Position numbers and translations under genes: made by a program. This document shows, piece by piece, positions 23,078-33,151 of a stretch of DNA of 64,000 bases. The number at the start of each line of letters is the position of its first letter. The first letter of the stretch is position 1. Origin of the DNA: Coriaria nepalensis (lineage: Eukaryota > Streptophyta > Magnoliopsida > Cucurbitales > Coriariaceae); NCBI GenBank assembly GCA_027186245.1, contig CP114486.1:2976001-3040000 (forward strand), written 5' to 3'. The notes beneath the pieces are model-generated. The model searched no databases. It was given only the letters and a program-made list of their open reading frames with translations, and was not told the origin of the DNA.

Positions 23078-23188
23078 GTCAGATGTTTCCTAGAGTTCTC
23101 TTGAGCACTTCAATGAGGCTTGTCTTCTATTTCTAGTCTCAGGTTGTCTCACTGAAGTGTTCGGGGGAACTCATGGTAGCTATCCGAC
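23078..23188 (+). ncRNA. MIR395: MIR395 precursor, copy 4 (mature position 11 variant)
   Basis: The miR395 position is 23152-23172. It reads CTGAAGTGTTC then GGGGGAACTC: nucleotide 11 is C rather than T. The 5' arm GAGTTCTCTTGAGCACTTCA is retained. Positions 10-11 flank the slicing site, so the change could alter target cleavage efficiency; this is an inference. Confidence 0.88.
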
Positions 23189-23665
23189 AGTTTAATCAAT
23201 GGACAATACATGCATGATTGGTTTCTCTTTTCTAATCAGCGCTTGTTGGGCAGTTATTAGCGAAATCAATGTTCCGTTCTCGAATTATTAACTGCTGTAA
23301 GCATGAACACAAAGGTGATCGGATCGAGTTTCTTGCTCTTATACCATGTTATTACACAAATATTGGAGGGAAAATAAAACTTAGTTTATTATTATGTTAC
23401 ACTGTTCACTTGCTACGGTTAGTAATTAGTAGAGGCTGCTAATTAACTAATCTCAATGCAACTAATCTGAAATTATAATATGATCCTGAACTATTGAGTT
23501 ACTATCTCAATATGTATACTTAACACAAGCTATTTTAATTTTCATACTTCATTATTTTATTTGTCAGGAAGATTGGACTGAAGTAATCGAAGTTGCATTA
23601 GATGCACTACATTTTTTTAGCCTTTCCAACGGATTTTCAATGTTTCCCCGACGGCTTTTAAGCTT

Positions 23666-24210
23666 ATGCTTGGGTGGAGGTGTGGGAGATAAAAGGACCT
23701 TCATTAGAGGAATGGGAAGGAAGAGATTAAAGTTCATTTTTTTAGTATTTAGATTTTTTCTAAATAAAGGAATATATTATTTAGATGATTTCATGAATGA
23801 AAGAAAGTGAACGTTTTGATATATTTATAATTATAAAAATATAATCATAAATATTTAATTAGATAATAAGATTAATATTAAAAATATATTTTATAAAAAT
23901 ATAGGGTGTATTTGGTAATTATTATTATTATTTTCAGATAGTTTTTTTTTTTGTATATTATAAGCAGGTGGTGGCGAAATTGAAAATTTTGTTTGGTTTA
24001 TTAAATTATTGAAAACTATTTTCTTGAGTTATTATATGAAAATTGTTATCTTAAAATAGGGAAAAAAAACATTCCTAAGATCTTCTCTGAAAACTCTTTT
24101 TTATATTTATTTTCACAAAACAGTTTTTGTAAAATTATAATAAGAAAATACAGCTAGGTATATTAGTTAGTTATTTTCTCTATTCTAAGAACATAAAATC
24201 TATTCTCATA
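23666..24210. other. AT-rich spacer
   Basis: Very AT-rich DNA with (ATT)n and poly-T runs. No gene or defined element found. Confidence 0.4.
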
Positions 24211-24218
24211 ACATTATA

Positions 24219-24373
24219 CTTAAGTGTTTGGGAGAACTCTTGGTGGCATCTCTTCTCCTTCTATTCTTAATGAGGTTGTCTTACTCAAGTGTTTGGGAGA
24301 ACTCTTGGTGGCATCTCTTCTCCTTCTATTCTTAATGAGGTTGTCTGTCTTACTCAAGTGTTTGGGAGAACTC
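24219..24373 (+). pseudogene. Triple tandem MIR395 3'-half fragments
   Basis: Three miR395-like sequences stand at 24219-24239, 24284-24304 and 24353-24373. All end GGGAGAACTC; two begin CTCAAGTGTT and one CTTAAGTGTT. They are separated by 65 and 69 bases of the same loop-like sequence (CTTCTCCTTCTATTCTTAATG, AGGTTGTC). This equals the loop plus 3' arm of the hairpin at 27.9 kb. No matching 5' arm precedes them, so a normal precursor stem cannot form. The downstream GGTGGCATCCGACATG is shared with the 27.9-kb copy. Best read as decayed and tandemly expanded MIR395 fragments. Confidence 0.72.
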
Positions 24374-24770
24374 TTGGTGGCATCCGACATGTTTTAGTAA
24401 TCACAATCCATGCATGCACTTCTCTACATATCTGATTGACAAAGCGTTTAAAAGTATTCCAATATTAAAAATGTCCAAAAGAAACTCTCTAGATTCCGAG
24501 AGAGCTAATTGTTGTTATATTATTTATTTGGCAAAAAAAAAAAAAGAAAAAAAAAGTTAATTATATAGAACGTCATAGGTTTACAAAATACACTTCTCTA
24601 CATAATAATATCTTTACATCAAACAAAAAAGATATAAAATAAATAAATACTCATACTTCCTTTCTTATGTACAGCTACAAGTAACCATGCTTATGTCACT
24701 CAAAGTAAACAGTTGATACATTTCATACTTCAAATCCACAATAGTGCTTCATCATTCGGTCGACCGTTGA
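24374..24770. other. Spacer after the MIR395 fragments
   Basis: Contains an A-rich run (24532-24556) and AT-rich DNA; no gene seen. Confidence 0.4.
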
Positions 24771-25910
24771 CTAAGCTAAGACACAAAACAAAGCTTCAAT
24801 ATTCTAACACAGTTGAATAAAATACTCATCCATGATTTAGCTAACTCTTGGCCGGCGTGCAAGCATCGGACCGGTTAAAGTAAGATGGCAGTTATTACTG
24901 TTTGCCAAATATGGTCGGAATTAGCATTATCAAGGAAACTAGGGCAACCGAGCACATGAACGCTGTTAGATTTTTGTATGACGGTGAAGGAAATGAGAGA
25001 GCAAAGAAGATGAAAGGTGAAGTCTGAACTCTCGTTTTTTGATATGAAATTGCAGACTTGCAAAATGCAAGACTGATACTTGTATTAATAGGCATAAACT
25101 GAAGCAATTACATGGCAATCTGAAATTGCAACTAAAAGCGTCATTAACTATCTAATACATCAAATAAAACCAGCTAAGACAGAAGCAAAAGAAACAGGCT
25201 TTTAGCCACAATTGGAGAAAGCTGAGATGCAAAAGCAATAAGGCTTTTGACAGCTTTATGCTGCTGAAAAGCAATTTTAGATTCCAAACTTGCAAGAGAG
25301 CTCTTCTAACTTTAACAGAGGCAGGAACACATCTAGGAAGATGTATAGAACTTGCTTGGATGATAGGAAACCAACTAGAATTTGAAATGAGGCCACTGAA
25401 TAGAGCTAGAAGTAAGCAAGCTTGGAATAAGAATCTGTCAACCTGGTGAATAGATAAAACCTTCAATACGGATCCGATTGACCTCAAACCAATTCGCACA
25501 AAACTTTGTTTTGAGGTGTTCTAGCTCACTGCAGAAGTCAACGCAAGAGGAATAGAAAATAAAAAGAAATCTGAGTTGTGAAAAGTAGTTTTGAGAGAGT
25601 TGAGCAAGAACAAGCAAATTCTAACAAACGCAAGGAAAGTTGGCACAAAGTAGATCTATTGTGAGAAGAACAGAAACTTAATAGGCTATCAAGGTAAGAA
25701 CCCTGAGGGTTTTTTAAGTTAGCGATGAGTGTTCTTTTCATCATGCAATATCTGAATTGTATAAACTAAGATGAATACGATGAGAAAGAGAAAGACAGTA
25801 TGTTAAATTGGTATAAATAGAAGAACTATAGATGTATCAAAGCAAAGCACTTAATCAAAACCTGGAATACATAACCTTTTCATATTCTTGAATTGGTAAT
25901 TAGTACCAAA

Positions 25911-26010
25911 TGGCACCAGGAGTTCCCCCAAACACTTCAGTACGAGGTCAATCAATAGTTTATAGATCAAACCCTGTATCGAAGTGTTCAGGGGAACTCT
26001 AGGGGACACC
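25911..26010 (-). ncRNA. MIR395: MIR395 precursor, copy 5 (minus strand)
   Basis: The exact reverse complement of canonical miR395 is at 25920-25940, so on the minus strand the mature sequence lies on the 3' arm, as in all MIR395. The opposite arm (25982-26001) reads, on the minus strand, GAGTTCCCCTGAACACTTC and pairs with it. Strand choice rests on this arm placement; the plus-strand reading would put the miRNA-like sequence on the 5' arm in antisense. A weak TATA-like AATATATTATAG lies to the right near 26087. Confidence 0.9.
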
Positions 26011-26842
26011 TGATGATCAATATCGATCGATAAACTCCCTAATTTATTAATTATCCTTAATTAATTAGTAGCTTACATGGTCTTCTATAATATATTCAAT
26101 GAAACGTGTATTTACAAAAACCCAGTATTTTATAACGAGTACTTCCTCTCTAGCTAGAATGAACCTAGACGCTGTTTTCGGTAAATTACATGATTCTTAT
26201 ATAGCCTTATATTTTATCAATTTATGGTGGTTCTTGATAAGTGTAGGTTGGTTATCGGACCAATTAGTAAATATCAACTAGTTTTAATATATTTTGCCGA
26301 GTTAAAAATTATTTACTTTAATTAGAGTCACAAAATTTCGGTATCAAAGAAAATTATGATATCTAAGTATCGAATAAGATATCAGTATCACATTAATATT
26401 ATATTGACTTTTTTTTTATTCTTTTTTTTCTACTAAGTAATTCTATTTAACTGAAAAAAAAAAAGAATAAATTCTCGATACTTTATATAAATTATAATAA
26501 ATTTTAAAAAAATTAAATTTATAATTAATACTCAAATATATTTAAATTATAATGAATACTCGAAATTTAAAATTAAATTATACTAAACCTCCATCTTTAT
26601 AATGGATCAATCCTAAATCATTAACCGCCCAATGCAATTTAATCTCACCCATAAGTTTAGAAATAATTTTTATTTCTAAAATAGTTTTTAGTTAATCTAA
26701 ATTAAATTTTTTTTTTCCAAAATTTTTTCATACAACCTCTCAAGCTTAAAACAACGCCGATTTATGGTCAATTACTGTTACTAACCATGGTTGGAAACAA
26801 ACTGATCTAGTTTCTCGTAAAAAAGAAAAATCAAAACTTGAT

Positions 26843-27082
26843 TTGATTTCTCATGAAAAGACTAATCGAATGGATCCAACTTCTTTGCGAGAATTCGATC
26901 AACATGATTCGAGTCTTCAGGAGGAACCAGATTTGATCAATCCGATTCTTCCTCATAAAAAACTGGTTCAATCTCCGGTTCTGCCTCACGAAAAATCAGA
27001 TCAATCGAGTTCTTTGATTGTTCTTCCTCCAAACAGAATAATCAATATATCATCACTTTTTCAGCCTTTGGAAAAGCCCTAA
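26843..27082 (+). other. Unrecognised repeat-containing reading frame
   Basis: An 79-codon open frame contains imperfect direct repeats of about 20-25 codons' spacing (DLINPILPHKKL, VQSPVLPHEKSDQSSS). No family was recognised. It is AT-flanked, lies inside the duplicated minus-strand block, and is not preserved as an open frame in the other copy. It may be chance. Confidence 0.2.
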
Positions 27083-27237
27083 ATTCCTCACTTCAAAAAA
27101 AAAAGAAAGAACCAAATAAAAAAACAAAGAATACTATTAATTCTAACTTGTATGAAATAAATGTATATGTATATATATATATATTACTGGTACCGTTCAT
27201 TTTAACTGCACATTTATATGTATGCTTGTATGTCAAA

Positions 27238-27336
27238 TGACACCAGGGGCTCCCCCAAACACTTCAGCAAAGACAAGATAGAATGAGAGAGCAAGTCTTC
27301 AATGAAGTGTTTGAGGAAACTCTAGGGGACAACTGA
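27238..27336 (-). ncRNA. MIR395: MIR395 precursor, copy 6 (minus strand, 3'-end variant)
   Basis: On the minus strand, 27267-27247 reads CTGAAGTGTT and ends GGGGGAGCCC, so nucleotides 18-20 region differ from canonical GAACTC. The 5' arm on the minus strand is GAGTTTCCTCAAACACTTCA (about 27322-27303). A TATA-like TTATATATAGAG on the minus strand lies at about 27393-27404, roughly 60 bases upstream. Confidence 0.88.
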
Positions 27337-27384
27337 CCATTTATGGATCGCGAATTAATGTTTACCGAAGCTATCTTCCTATAT

Positions 27385-27838
27385 TGCTCTCTCTCTATAT
27401 ATAAGAGAGAGAGAGCTAGGTTAATCGTGCTGCTTAATTTGCATAAAAACTGGCTACAATCATTCTTGCTATTTCTTTGAAGATGAACCTAGACGCATCC
27501 CTTGAAGATGGGAGAAAGAGACACAAATTAGCAATTTGCATGCAGCATATATATGCTGTTGATCTTTTTGTTTGCTGGAATCCATGGCATATTAAGGCCT
27601 GCATGGTGGTCATGAATCTGATTATGTACAACTTATGTTTTTAGTTTTACTTACAAGCTGCTTTGTAGACAGGAAAAAAGTAGTCCTTATCTGTCCATTT
27701 TTCTGGTCAGGTTCAATTTTGGATACTTCTTCCCCAACTGGGAATCCTCTTTGTACCCATTTGGGTGCTTCTTCTGTACACATGTTGAGATGCTTCTCTT
27801 CTCTATATATAGGAAGCGGATGATCAGTTTGTTTTAAG
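27385..27838. promoter_or_regulatory. Shared upstream region of two divergent MIR395 hairpins
   Basis: This ~450-base region lies between copy 6 (minus) and copy 7 (plus). Its right half matches the plus-unit promoter (GTAGACAGG, CCATTTTTCTGGTCAGGTTCA at about 27693) and has TATA-like CTATATATA at 27803. Its left half carries the minus-strand TATA-like sequence at 27393-27404. It also contains GAACCTAGACGCATCCCTTG, repeated at 32.16 kb. A bidirectional promoter arrangement is inferred. Confidence 0.5.
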
Positions 27839-27940
27839 CGGATGAGTACCCTTGACCACTTCATTGTGACTTCTCTTATCCTTATAGTCTTAATGAGGTT
27901 GTCTTACTGAAGTATTTAGGGGAACTCTTGGTGGCATCCG
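27839..27940 (+). ncRNA. MIR395: Divergent MIR395-like hairpin, copy 7
   Basis: The miR395 position, 27907-27927, begins CTGAAGTATTTA and ends GGGGAACTC, differing from canonical at two sites. The 5' arm GAGTACCCTTGACCACTTCA at 27844-27863 pairs with it imperfectly and GGATG/CATCC extends the stem. The promoter block is partly conserved, with a changed TATA (CTATATATA). It may be a weakly active or decaying copy. Confidence 0.65.
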
Positions 27941-28010
27941 ACATATTTTAGTAATCACAGTCCATGCATGCTGAATTGTTCATTATTGGTGGGATTTTCT
28001 TAAAAACACA

Positions 28011-28061
<51 letters not shown>

Positions 28062-29119
28062 TTTTGGAATCAATAAGTTAGTGTTTTTATCCAGCAATCT
28101 TAAGAACCTTTTTGTCTCATTTGCATTCAATTTTTTTTATTAAACGCATATATACAGTGGCCAGAAAGAAAGAAAAAAAATGAAAATGGGAATGTGTAGA
28201 AGTAGAATTTTAATAGAAATTATAAGGGCACGCGTGACAGTTCGTTTTAAAACGTATTTTATTGATCTGTCATATTTTAAAGAGTGTAAGAAATATATTA
28301 AATTATATTAAATTTTTATTTTTTTATTATTATCTTTTAATAATTATAAAAATGCTCTAAAATATTTTGAAAATTGTAGTTTTATTTTTTTTCCAAATTC
28401 TTCAGCTATCGATCTAGTGAAGCTCCATCAAATCTATATATTTTTATTTATATATATATATTTTTGAATATATAGGATTTTTTTTATAATTATTAAAAAT
28501 AAAAATATACTACTGTAATATATTAAATTATATCTATCAAAAATATATATTTTTTGAAATATTTTTAAACATCTAAAAAAATGAGATTGTTAATGCAGTT
28601 TTTTAATGTATTTACAATACCAGTTAAAGTGAATGATAATCCTACAATCAAACTTTGTACACACACAAGTGCCTCAATAGTAGATAGCTTCATTTGCTAT
28701 GGAAGTCGGTAATCATACAATCACTTGTGTTAAAAGTTGATTTTGAACCAACAATCAATGCTAGTGTAAGAAACTAAGAACAATCTAAATAAAACTATCA
28801 AATTGTATTATTAAAATTTACAACCAAATAATCAAAAATATCACAAATTATTAAAATATATAAAGTTTATATATTCATCAATGAATGAGTATAAAGAGAA
28901 AATATGATAATTACTACAGTATAAAATAGCTTAAAATGTGAAATACAAAAATAACTAAAATTAAATTTTGTATTTCACATTTATCACCGGTTTACGAGGA
29001 AAAAATCAGAACTGATTTTTGAATTTTTCTAACACAGAATTTGAAGCCAAACAAAATTGTCAGGAGAAAATTATCATATTTCATATATTGAAACATAAAA
29101 ATCAGTTTGCAGGCCCAAA
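27941..29119. other. AT-rich spacer
   Basis: Contains (TA)n followed by poly-T at 28015-28065 and otherwise AT-rich non-coding DNA. No gene found. Confidence 0.4.
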
Positions 29120-30058
29120 GTAGTTGCGGAAAAACAAGGAAAACTTTTAGATGATGGGGGTAAAGCAAAGGGTGTTCTCAGGGAAACGAAAACTATTTGT
29201 CAATGATTAGTTATACAAGAAAGATGATAATATAGAGTCAGATGGAGGTAGCTGGCCTACAGCCACAGAGTCTATGAAATTATTGTCTTGGAATTGTCAA
29301 GGGGTGAGACCTCCTTTAACAGGTAAAGCTCTTAGGGAGCTAATAAAAATAAATAGCCTTGCTGGAAGAATGAAGATGATAATGTTAAGATTTAGATTGA
29401 CATTTCAAGGTTATTGGTTGGTAGATCCGTTTGATAATTCAGAGAGATTGGGGTGGAAAAATGATTGGAGGGGTGAGGTTGCTTTGGTGGTTGTCAAGGA
29501 GGGAGATTGGATTTTGATAAATCTGAGTTTGTACCGATTTTTAGATCAGCATTTAGTGCTGCCGGATGGTTGGCCGCAGAACAAATTGAGAGATGTGCCG
29601 AGCATATGGATGGATGTTTTTACTCCCTTCTCCCTTAAGTTTGTTTATGGTTATCGTTTCTTTTGTACTTTATGTGATTCATGAGCCTTCTGAGGGGAGC
29701 TTTGGCATGGGTTTAAGGGTTTCTCCTTTAGTTGCAAGTCGTAAAAATCAGGTCTTTTCTTTCTTGATTGAGTTTCTGGTTGGTATTGGTGGTAATCTTC
29801 AAAGGGTGCATGCACTCTCTAGAAAGACTTCCAGACTGGTATTGACTGGAGAGATTTGCTTCCTTTTGTTTTATTGTTTTTACTTTTCTGGCCCTTGTAT
29901 TGGGCATGGTTCTCTTTTCTTAGTGATGGTTTGTTTTGCTTTGTTTTATTTATGCTTCGCTTCTTTGTTGGCTTAGTTTGTTCTTCTATTAGGCCAGGGG
30001 TTTCTTTGACAAGGTTGTCTCCTTCTTAGTGCAATGAAATTTCACGTTTGGCCTTAAA
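29120..30058 (+). pseudogene. L1-type LINE fragment
   Basis: An ATG at 29274 begins MKLLSWNCQGVRPPLTGKAL, the typical start of the apurinic-like endonuclease of plant LINEs. Later WKNDWRGEVALVVVKEGDWI matches the same domain's middle. The frame is then broken, and no reverse transcriptase is present. The last ~60 bases (TGCAATGAAATTTCACG then TTGGCCTTAAAAAA) resemble a LINE 3' end with a short A tail. The copy is internally deleted and inactive. Confidence 0.72.
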
Positions 30059-31163
30059 AAATGTATCATATTAATTAAAATTAAATGAAATTTGAAAAAA
30101 ATTAAGGAAAAACTTATATAAATACTCTAATAGACAAATTAAAATAACTGAATTTCTAATTTCTTAAGTAACTTGGGAGTCAGAAAACAAAGCTTCAATG
30201 TCTAACACGGTTGAATGAAAAGCTTATCCATGATTTAACTGACTCTTGGCTAACTCTTGGCCGGCGTGCAAGCATTAGACTGGTTAATGTAAGATGGCAA
30301 TTATTACAGTTTCCAAATATGGCGCCCGAATTAGCATTATCAAGGAAACTAGGGCAATCTAGTACATGAATGTAAGGAAAGTTGGTACAAAGTTAGATTC
30401 ATTATGAGAAGAACATAAACTTAAAAGAGTATTTGCATCTAGCTTTTCTATCTGATTATCTAAATTTAATTTAGTTTTAACTATGATAATTTTTAAAATT
30501 TTATCTTATCAAATTCAACTTAATTCCACGTCTGATTTTATATTCTATTTATATATTAATAATTAAATAATATTTTTTAAATATAGATAATCGGATAATG
30601 GACATTTTTTTTTAAATATTTTTATTCTGATTTTTTAGAATAATAGCTAATAAGAAGTTTTAGATAATCGGATGTTGTTGATGTTATAGGCAATCAAGTT
30701 ATGATGGTTCTTGATAAGTATAGCTTAGTTATCAGACCATTTAGGAAATATCAACCAGTTTAAATATATTTTGCTGAGGGAAAAATAATTATCTTCAATT
30801 AGTGTCTGCAAAATTATCGGTCTCGATAAGAATTTCGATATCGGATACTTATAGCCCTTAGATGAACTAGGCAATTGTTTAGGGCCCCAGATTTAGGAGG
30901 CCCCAAAACCCCCATTAGCTGACTAATCACAACTTAACGTAGAATTTGATCTCCCTTAAAATTCCATACACATCCATGCTTACACTTACAGTTTGCTTGT
31001 TTATATGAAAACGATGGGAAAGAAATCACCATGGCAGCCTCAAACTAGACCTGAAGTTCTGAACAAACAGAATAATCAAATACATCATCACTTTTTCACC
31101 TATTGGAAAAGCACTACATTCCACGCTTCAAAATAATAATAATAATAATAATAACAATAATAA

Positions 31164-31754
31164 TGTTGATGAGGATTTCCCTTCGTCTGAAGGGAAATCC
31201 ATGACCAACTGTGTGCTTCAGGGTCGAATGTACCTGCATAGATCAACAGTGGATCATTGGGGTGACGGTCGGCGTACCCTCCTCGATGATCAAGTCAGTT
31301 GTGGTTCTTTTTTGGAGATTAGGAGAGGCAATCGTATGATTTGTTATTATGTACCTGCTTATGCGATTTAACTCTCATTTTATAAGTTTGATTTTGAGAC
31401 AAAATCCTAGTGGGCCCTCCGGCCCTTGGGCCACGGCAAAGGCCACACATGAGCCTTACTTATGGAGCTCATCCCTTATGGTTTCCGGGTCACAACGAAG
31501 GAGCCCAGGGTCACCAGTGATCCCGCCCAGGGTCAGCGTTGGCTTTATATGACCACCGAGCCTCCACTTAGGATGGTACTTCAGCCTATACATTTCGGGG
31601 AGTCACGTGCTCATCCAGCCATTGCCGTCATCCTCAGCCTCATCACCCAGGGCCCCCGCTTCCTCATCTTTATCCCGAGGTAGATCTCCTACTAAATATT
31701 CTCGGACGAGTGCGGCCTTGCTGAGACTAGGACAAGGTCACTTGCCACCTAACA
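31164..31754. mobile_element. Solo LTR with AATAA target duplication
   Basis: A 591-base segment begins TGTTGATGAGG and ends CACCTAACA (TG...CA with TGTT/AACA inverted ends). It is flanked on both sides by AATAA (31159-31163 and 31755-31759). It is absent from the paralogous position in block A/B (27.10 kb) and is much more GC-rich than its surroundings. No internal retrotransposon genes are present. Because the target is an AAT-rich tract, the 5-bp duplication alone could be chance, but the paralogous empty site supports the call. Confidence 0.72.
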
Positions 31755-31860
31755 AATAATAATAGAAAACAAAGAATACTCTAACCTGGATGAAATATAT
31801 GTACGTATATATTACTGGTGCTGTTCATTTTAACTTCACGTTTATATGTATGTACGTCAA

Positions 31861-31960
31861 ATGACACCAAGGGTTCCCCCAAACACTTCAGCAAAGACAA
31901 GATGGAATGACAGAGCAAGTCTTCAATGAAGTGTTTGAGGAAACTCTGGGGGACACCTGA
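31861..31960 (-). ncRNA. MIR395: MIR395 precursor, copy 8 (minus strand, position 19 variant)
   Basis: On the minus strand, 31891-31871 reads CTGAAGTGTT and ends GGGGGAACCC, one change from canonical near the 3' end. The minus-strand 5' arm is GAGTTTCCTCAAACACTTCA. Sequence and flanks match copy 6 closely, so the two derive from one ancestor. A TATA-like run on the minus strand (TTTATATATATATAT) is at about 32045-32060. Confidence 0.9.
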
Positions 31961-31970
31961 CCATTTATCG

Positions 31971-32052
31971 ATCATGAGTTAATGGTTACCGAAGCTGTCT
32001 TCCTATATAGCATCATGAGTTAATGGTTACCGAAGCTGTCTTCCTATATAGC
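31971..32052. repeat. 41-bp tandem duplication upstream of MIR395 copy 8
   Basis: Two perfect copies of a 41-base unit (ATCATGAGTTAATGGTTACC then GAAGCTGTCTTCCTATATAG) lie between the hairpin and its TATA-like sequence. Block A/B has a single copy with slight differences at 27348. Confidence 0.8.
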
Positions 32053-32190
32053 AATATATATATATAAAGAGAGAGACACAGAGAGAGAGCTAGGTTACTC
32101 GTGCTGCTTAATTTGCATAAAAACTGGCTACATTCACACCTGTTATTGCTTTGCAGATGAACCTAGACGCATCCCTTGAAGATGGGAGAA

Positions 32191-33151
32191 AGAGAAGCAG
32201 ATATGAGGTCTGCATGATCGAGTAGCCACATGTATGAACTCTGATGTATCAACAATGGTACCATATTGTACCTCCTTTCCTTATCACTCTTCTTCACTCT
32301 TATTACATCGATTCCATATGCAAACCAGCAACTTGTAACTGAATCACGATACCCGTCTCTCTAACTTGGTCCTAGCTTGCGTCTAGGTTCACTACTGCTA
32401 ATTTCTTGTATTCTTTCTCCTTGATTCAGAAGAATCACTACCAGCACGTGCTCACATAGCTATGAATCTAGTTAGCTACTTGTTAAAAAGGATTGAATTT
32501 CCACTAGCCTCAAAACCGATCTAAAATTTATATTCGGTTTATAAACATTAATACTCCTAAAAACTTGATTTCAAGGATTGAAGGTTACAAATTATGAACA
32601 TAAAATTAACTATTAGAAAGACAGCGTTGATTGATCTTAAAATATCAACTCTAATACTATATTAAATTACCAATCCCAAAAACTTAAGCCAAAAGAAAAT
32701 GACAAACAACTTATACAAAGCTTACCAAACGCCCAAAAATATTTAAAAAATAACCTCATTTTCCAGGACAGCTTGGATTTTTATTGCCATCTTTAATTTC
32801 ACCATTTTCACCAATTACAAGTCATTCTACGGTGAATTTATTTCACTTTCTTTAAGCAATACAATGGTTTCATGACAAGATGTAGACATTTAAAAAGCTC
32901 AATATAAACAAACCATAAGTGAGAAATATTTTGGTAATACAGCTAATACAAGTGGTAAAAAGGATTATGTCAGAGAGGATTAAAATACGGGGGGGGGGGG
33001 GGGGGAGGAGAATATATCACACAACTACATATGCAGTTCAGTACTTAAACACACGTGCTGGGTTTGTTTCACCAGTCTAAAATGTTATCCAGACAGACCG
33101 GATCATTACCGGACCTCTTTTTTCAGGTCCATAGCATCCAAGAAGGCACAG
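32191..33151. other. Intergenic region
   Basis: No gene recognised. A run of 17 Gs lies at 32989-33005. The right end is the 3' flank of the UBC2 gene. Confidence 0.4.

Larger units (their letters stand above)
22745..23665 (+). repeat. MIR395 tandem unit 4 (short copy)
   Basis: The shortest plus-strand copy begins near the conserved promoter block (AAAAAATCTTTTGTGGACAG at about 22800). It includes the hairpin and the post-hairpin region with TTGCTCTTATACCATGTTAT. It ends soon after a CACTAC end-like sequence at 23605. No kinase-derived sequence was seen on its left side. Confidence 0.7.
24771..27500 (-). repeat. Minus-strand MIR395 block A/B
   Basis: This block is the longer of two copies (the other is at 30.19-32.19 kb). 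Blocks shared in order are: 24780-25690 (CTTGGCCGGCGTGCAAGCAT; AATTAGCATTATCAAGGAAA), 26222-26360 (GGTGGTTCTTGATAAGTGTA), 27025-27100 (CATCACTTTTTCAGCC) and 27180-27500 (second hairpin and its right flank). It contains two minus-strand MIR395 hairpins. The 24.8-25.7 kb segment has no recognisable protein family and could be an old LTR or other retroelement piece; this is uncertain. Confidence 0.7.
30188..32190 (-). repeat. Minus-strand MIR395 block C
   Basis: Second copy of block A/B. It begins AACAAAGCTTCAATGTCTAA, keeps CTTGGCCGGCGTGCAAGCAT (30260), has an internal deletion after 30372 and a ~260-base AT-rich insertion at about 30425-30690, then continues with GATGGTTCTTGATAAGTATA. The part of A/B that contains the 25.9-kb hairpin is missing. 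A solo LTR interrupts it at 31.16-31.75 kb. It carries one hairpin, copy 8. Confidence 0.7.

Noticed and set aside
24219..24373. CRISPR-like or regulatory repeat array
   Set aside because: Unit sequence equals the loop and 3' arm of a MIR395 hairpin, so it is a miRNA-derived tandem duplication.
25152..25499. A 115-codon open frame on the minus strand
   Set aside because: Leucine-rich composition arises from a low-complexity region; no family motif, and the homologous segment in block C is largely deleted.
25920..26001. Plus-strand reading of the 25.9-kb hairpin as a second miRNA gene
   Set aside because: Only the minus strand places miR395 on the 3' arm, as in every known family member; the plus strand gives an antisense sequence on the 5' arm.
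29593..29976. A 127-codon plus-strand open frame as a membrane protein
   Set aside because: Hydrophobic residues come from T-rich LINE remnant DNA; no start context or family match.
32989..33005. Run of 17 Gs (and 16 Gs at 57105-57120) as G-quadruplex regulators
   Set aside because: Simple homopolymers with no conserved context; may be partly sequencing artefacts.
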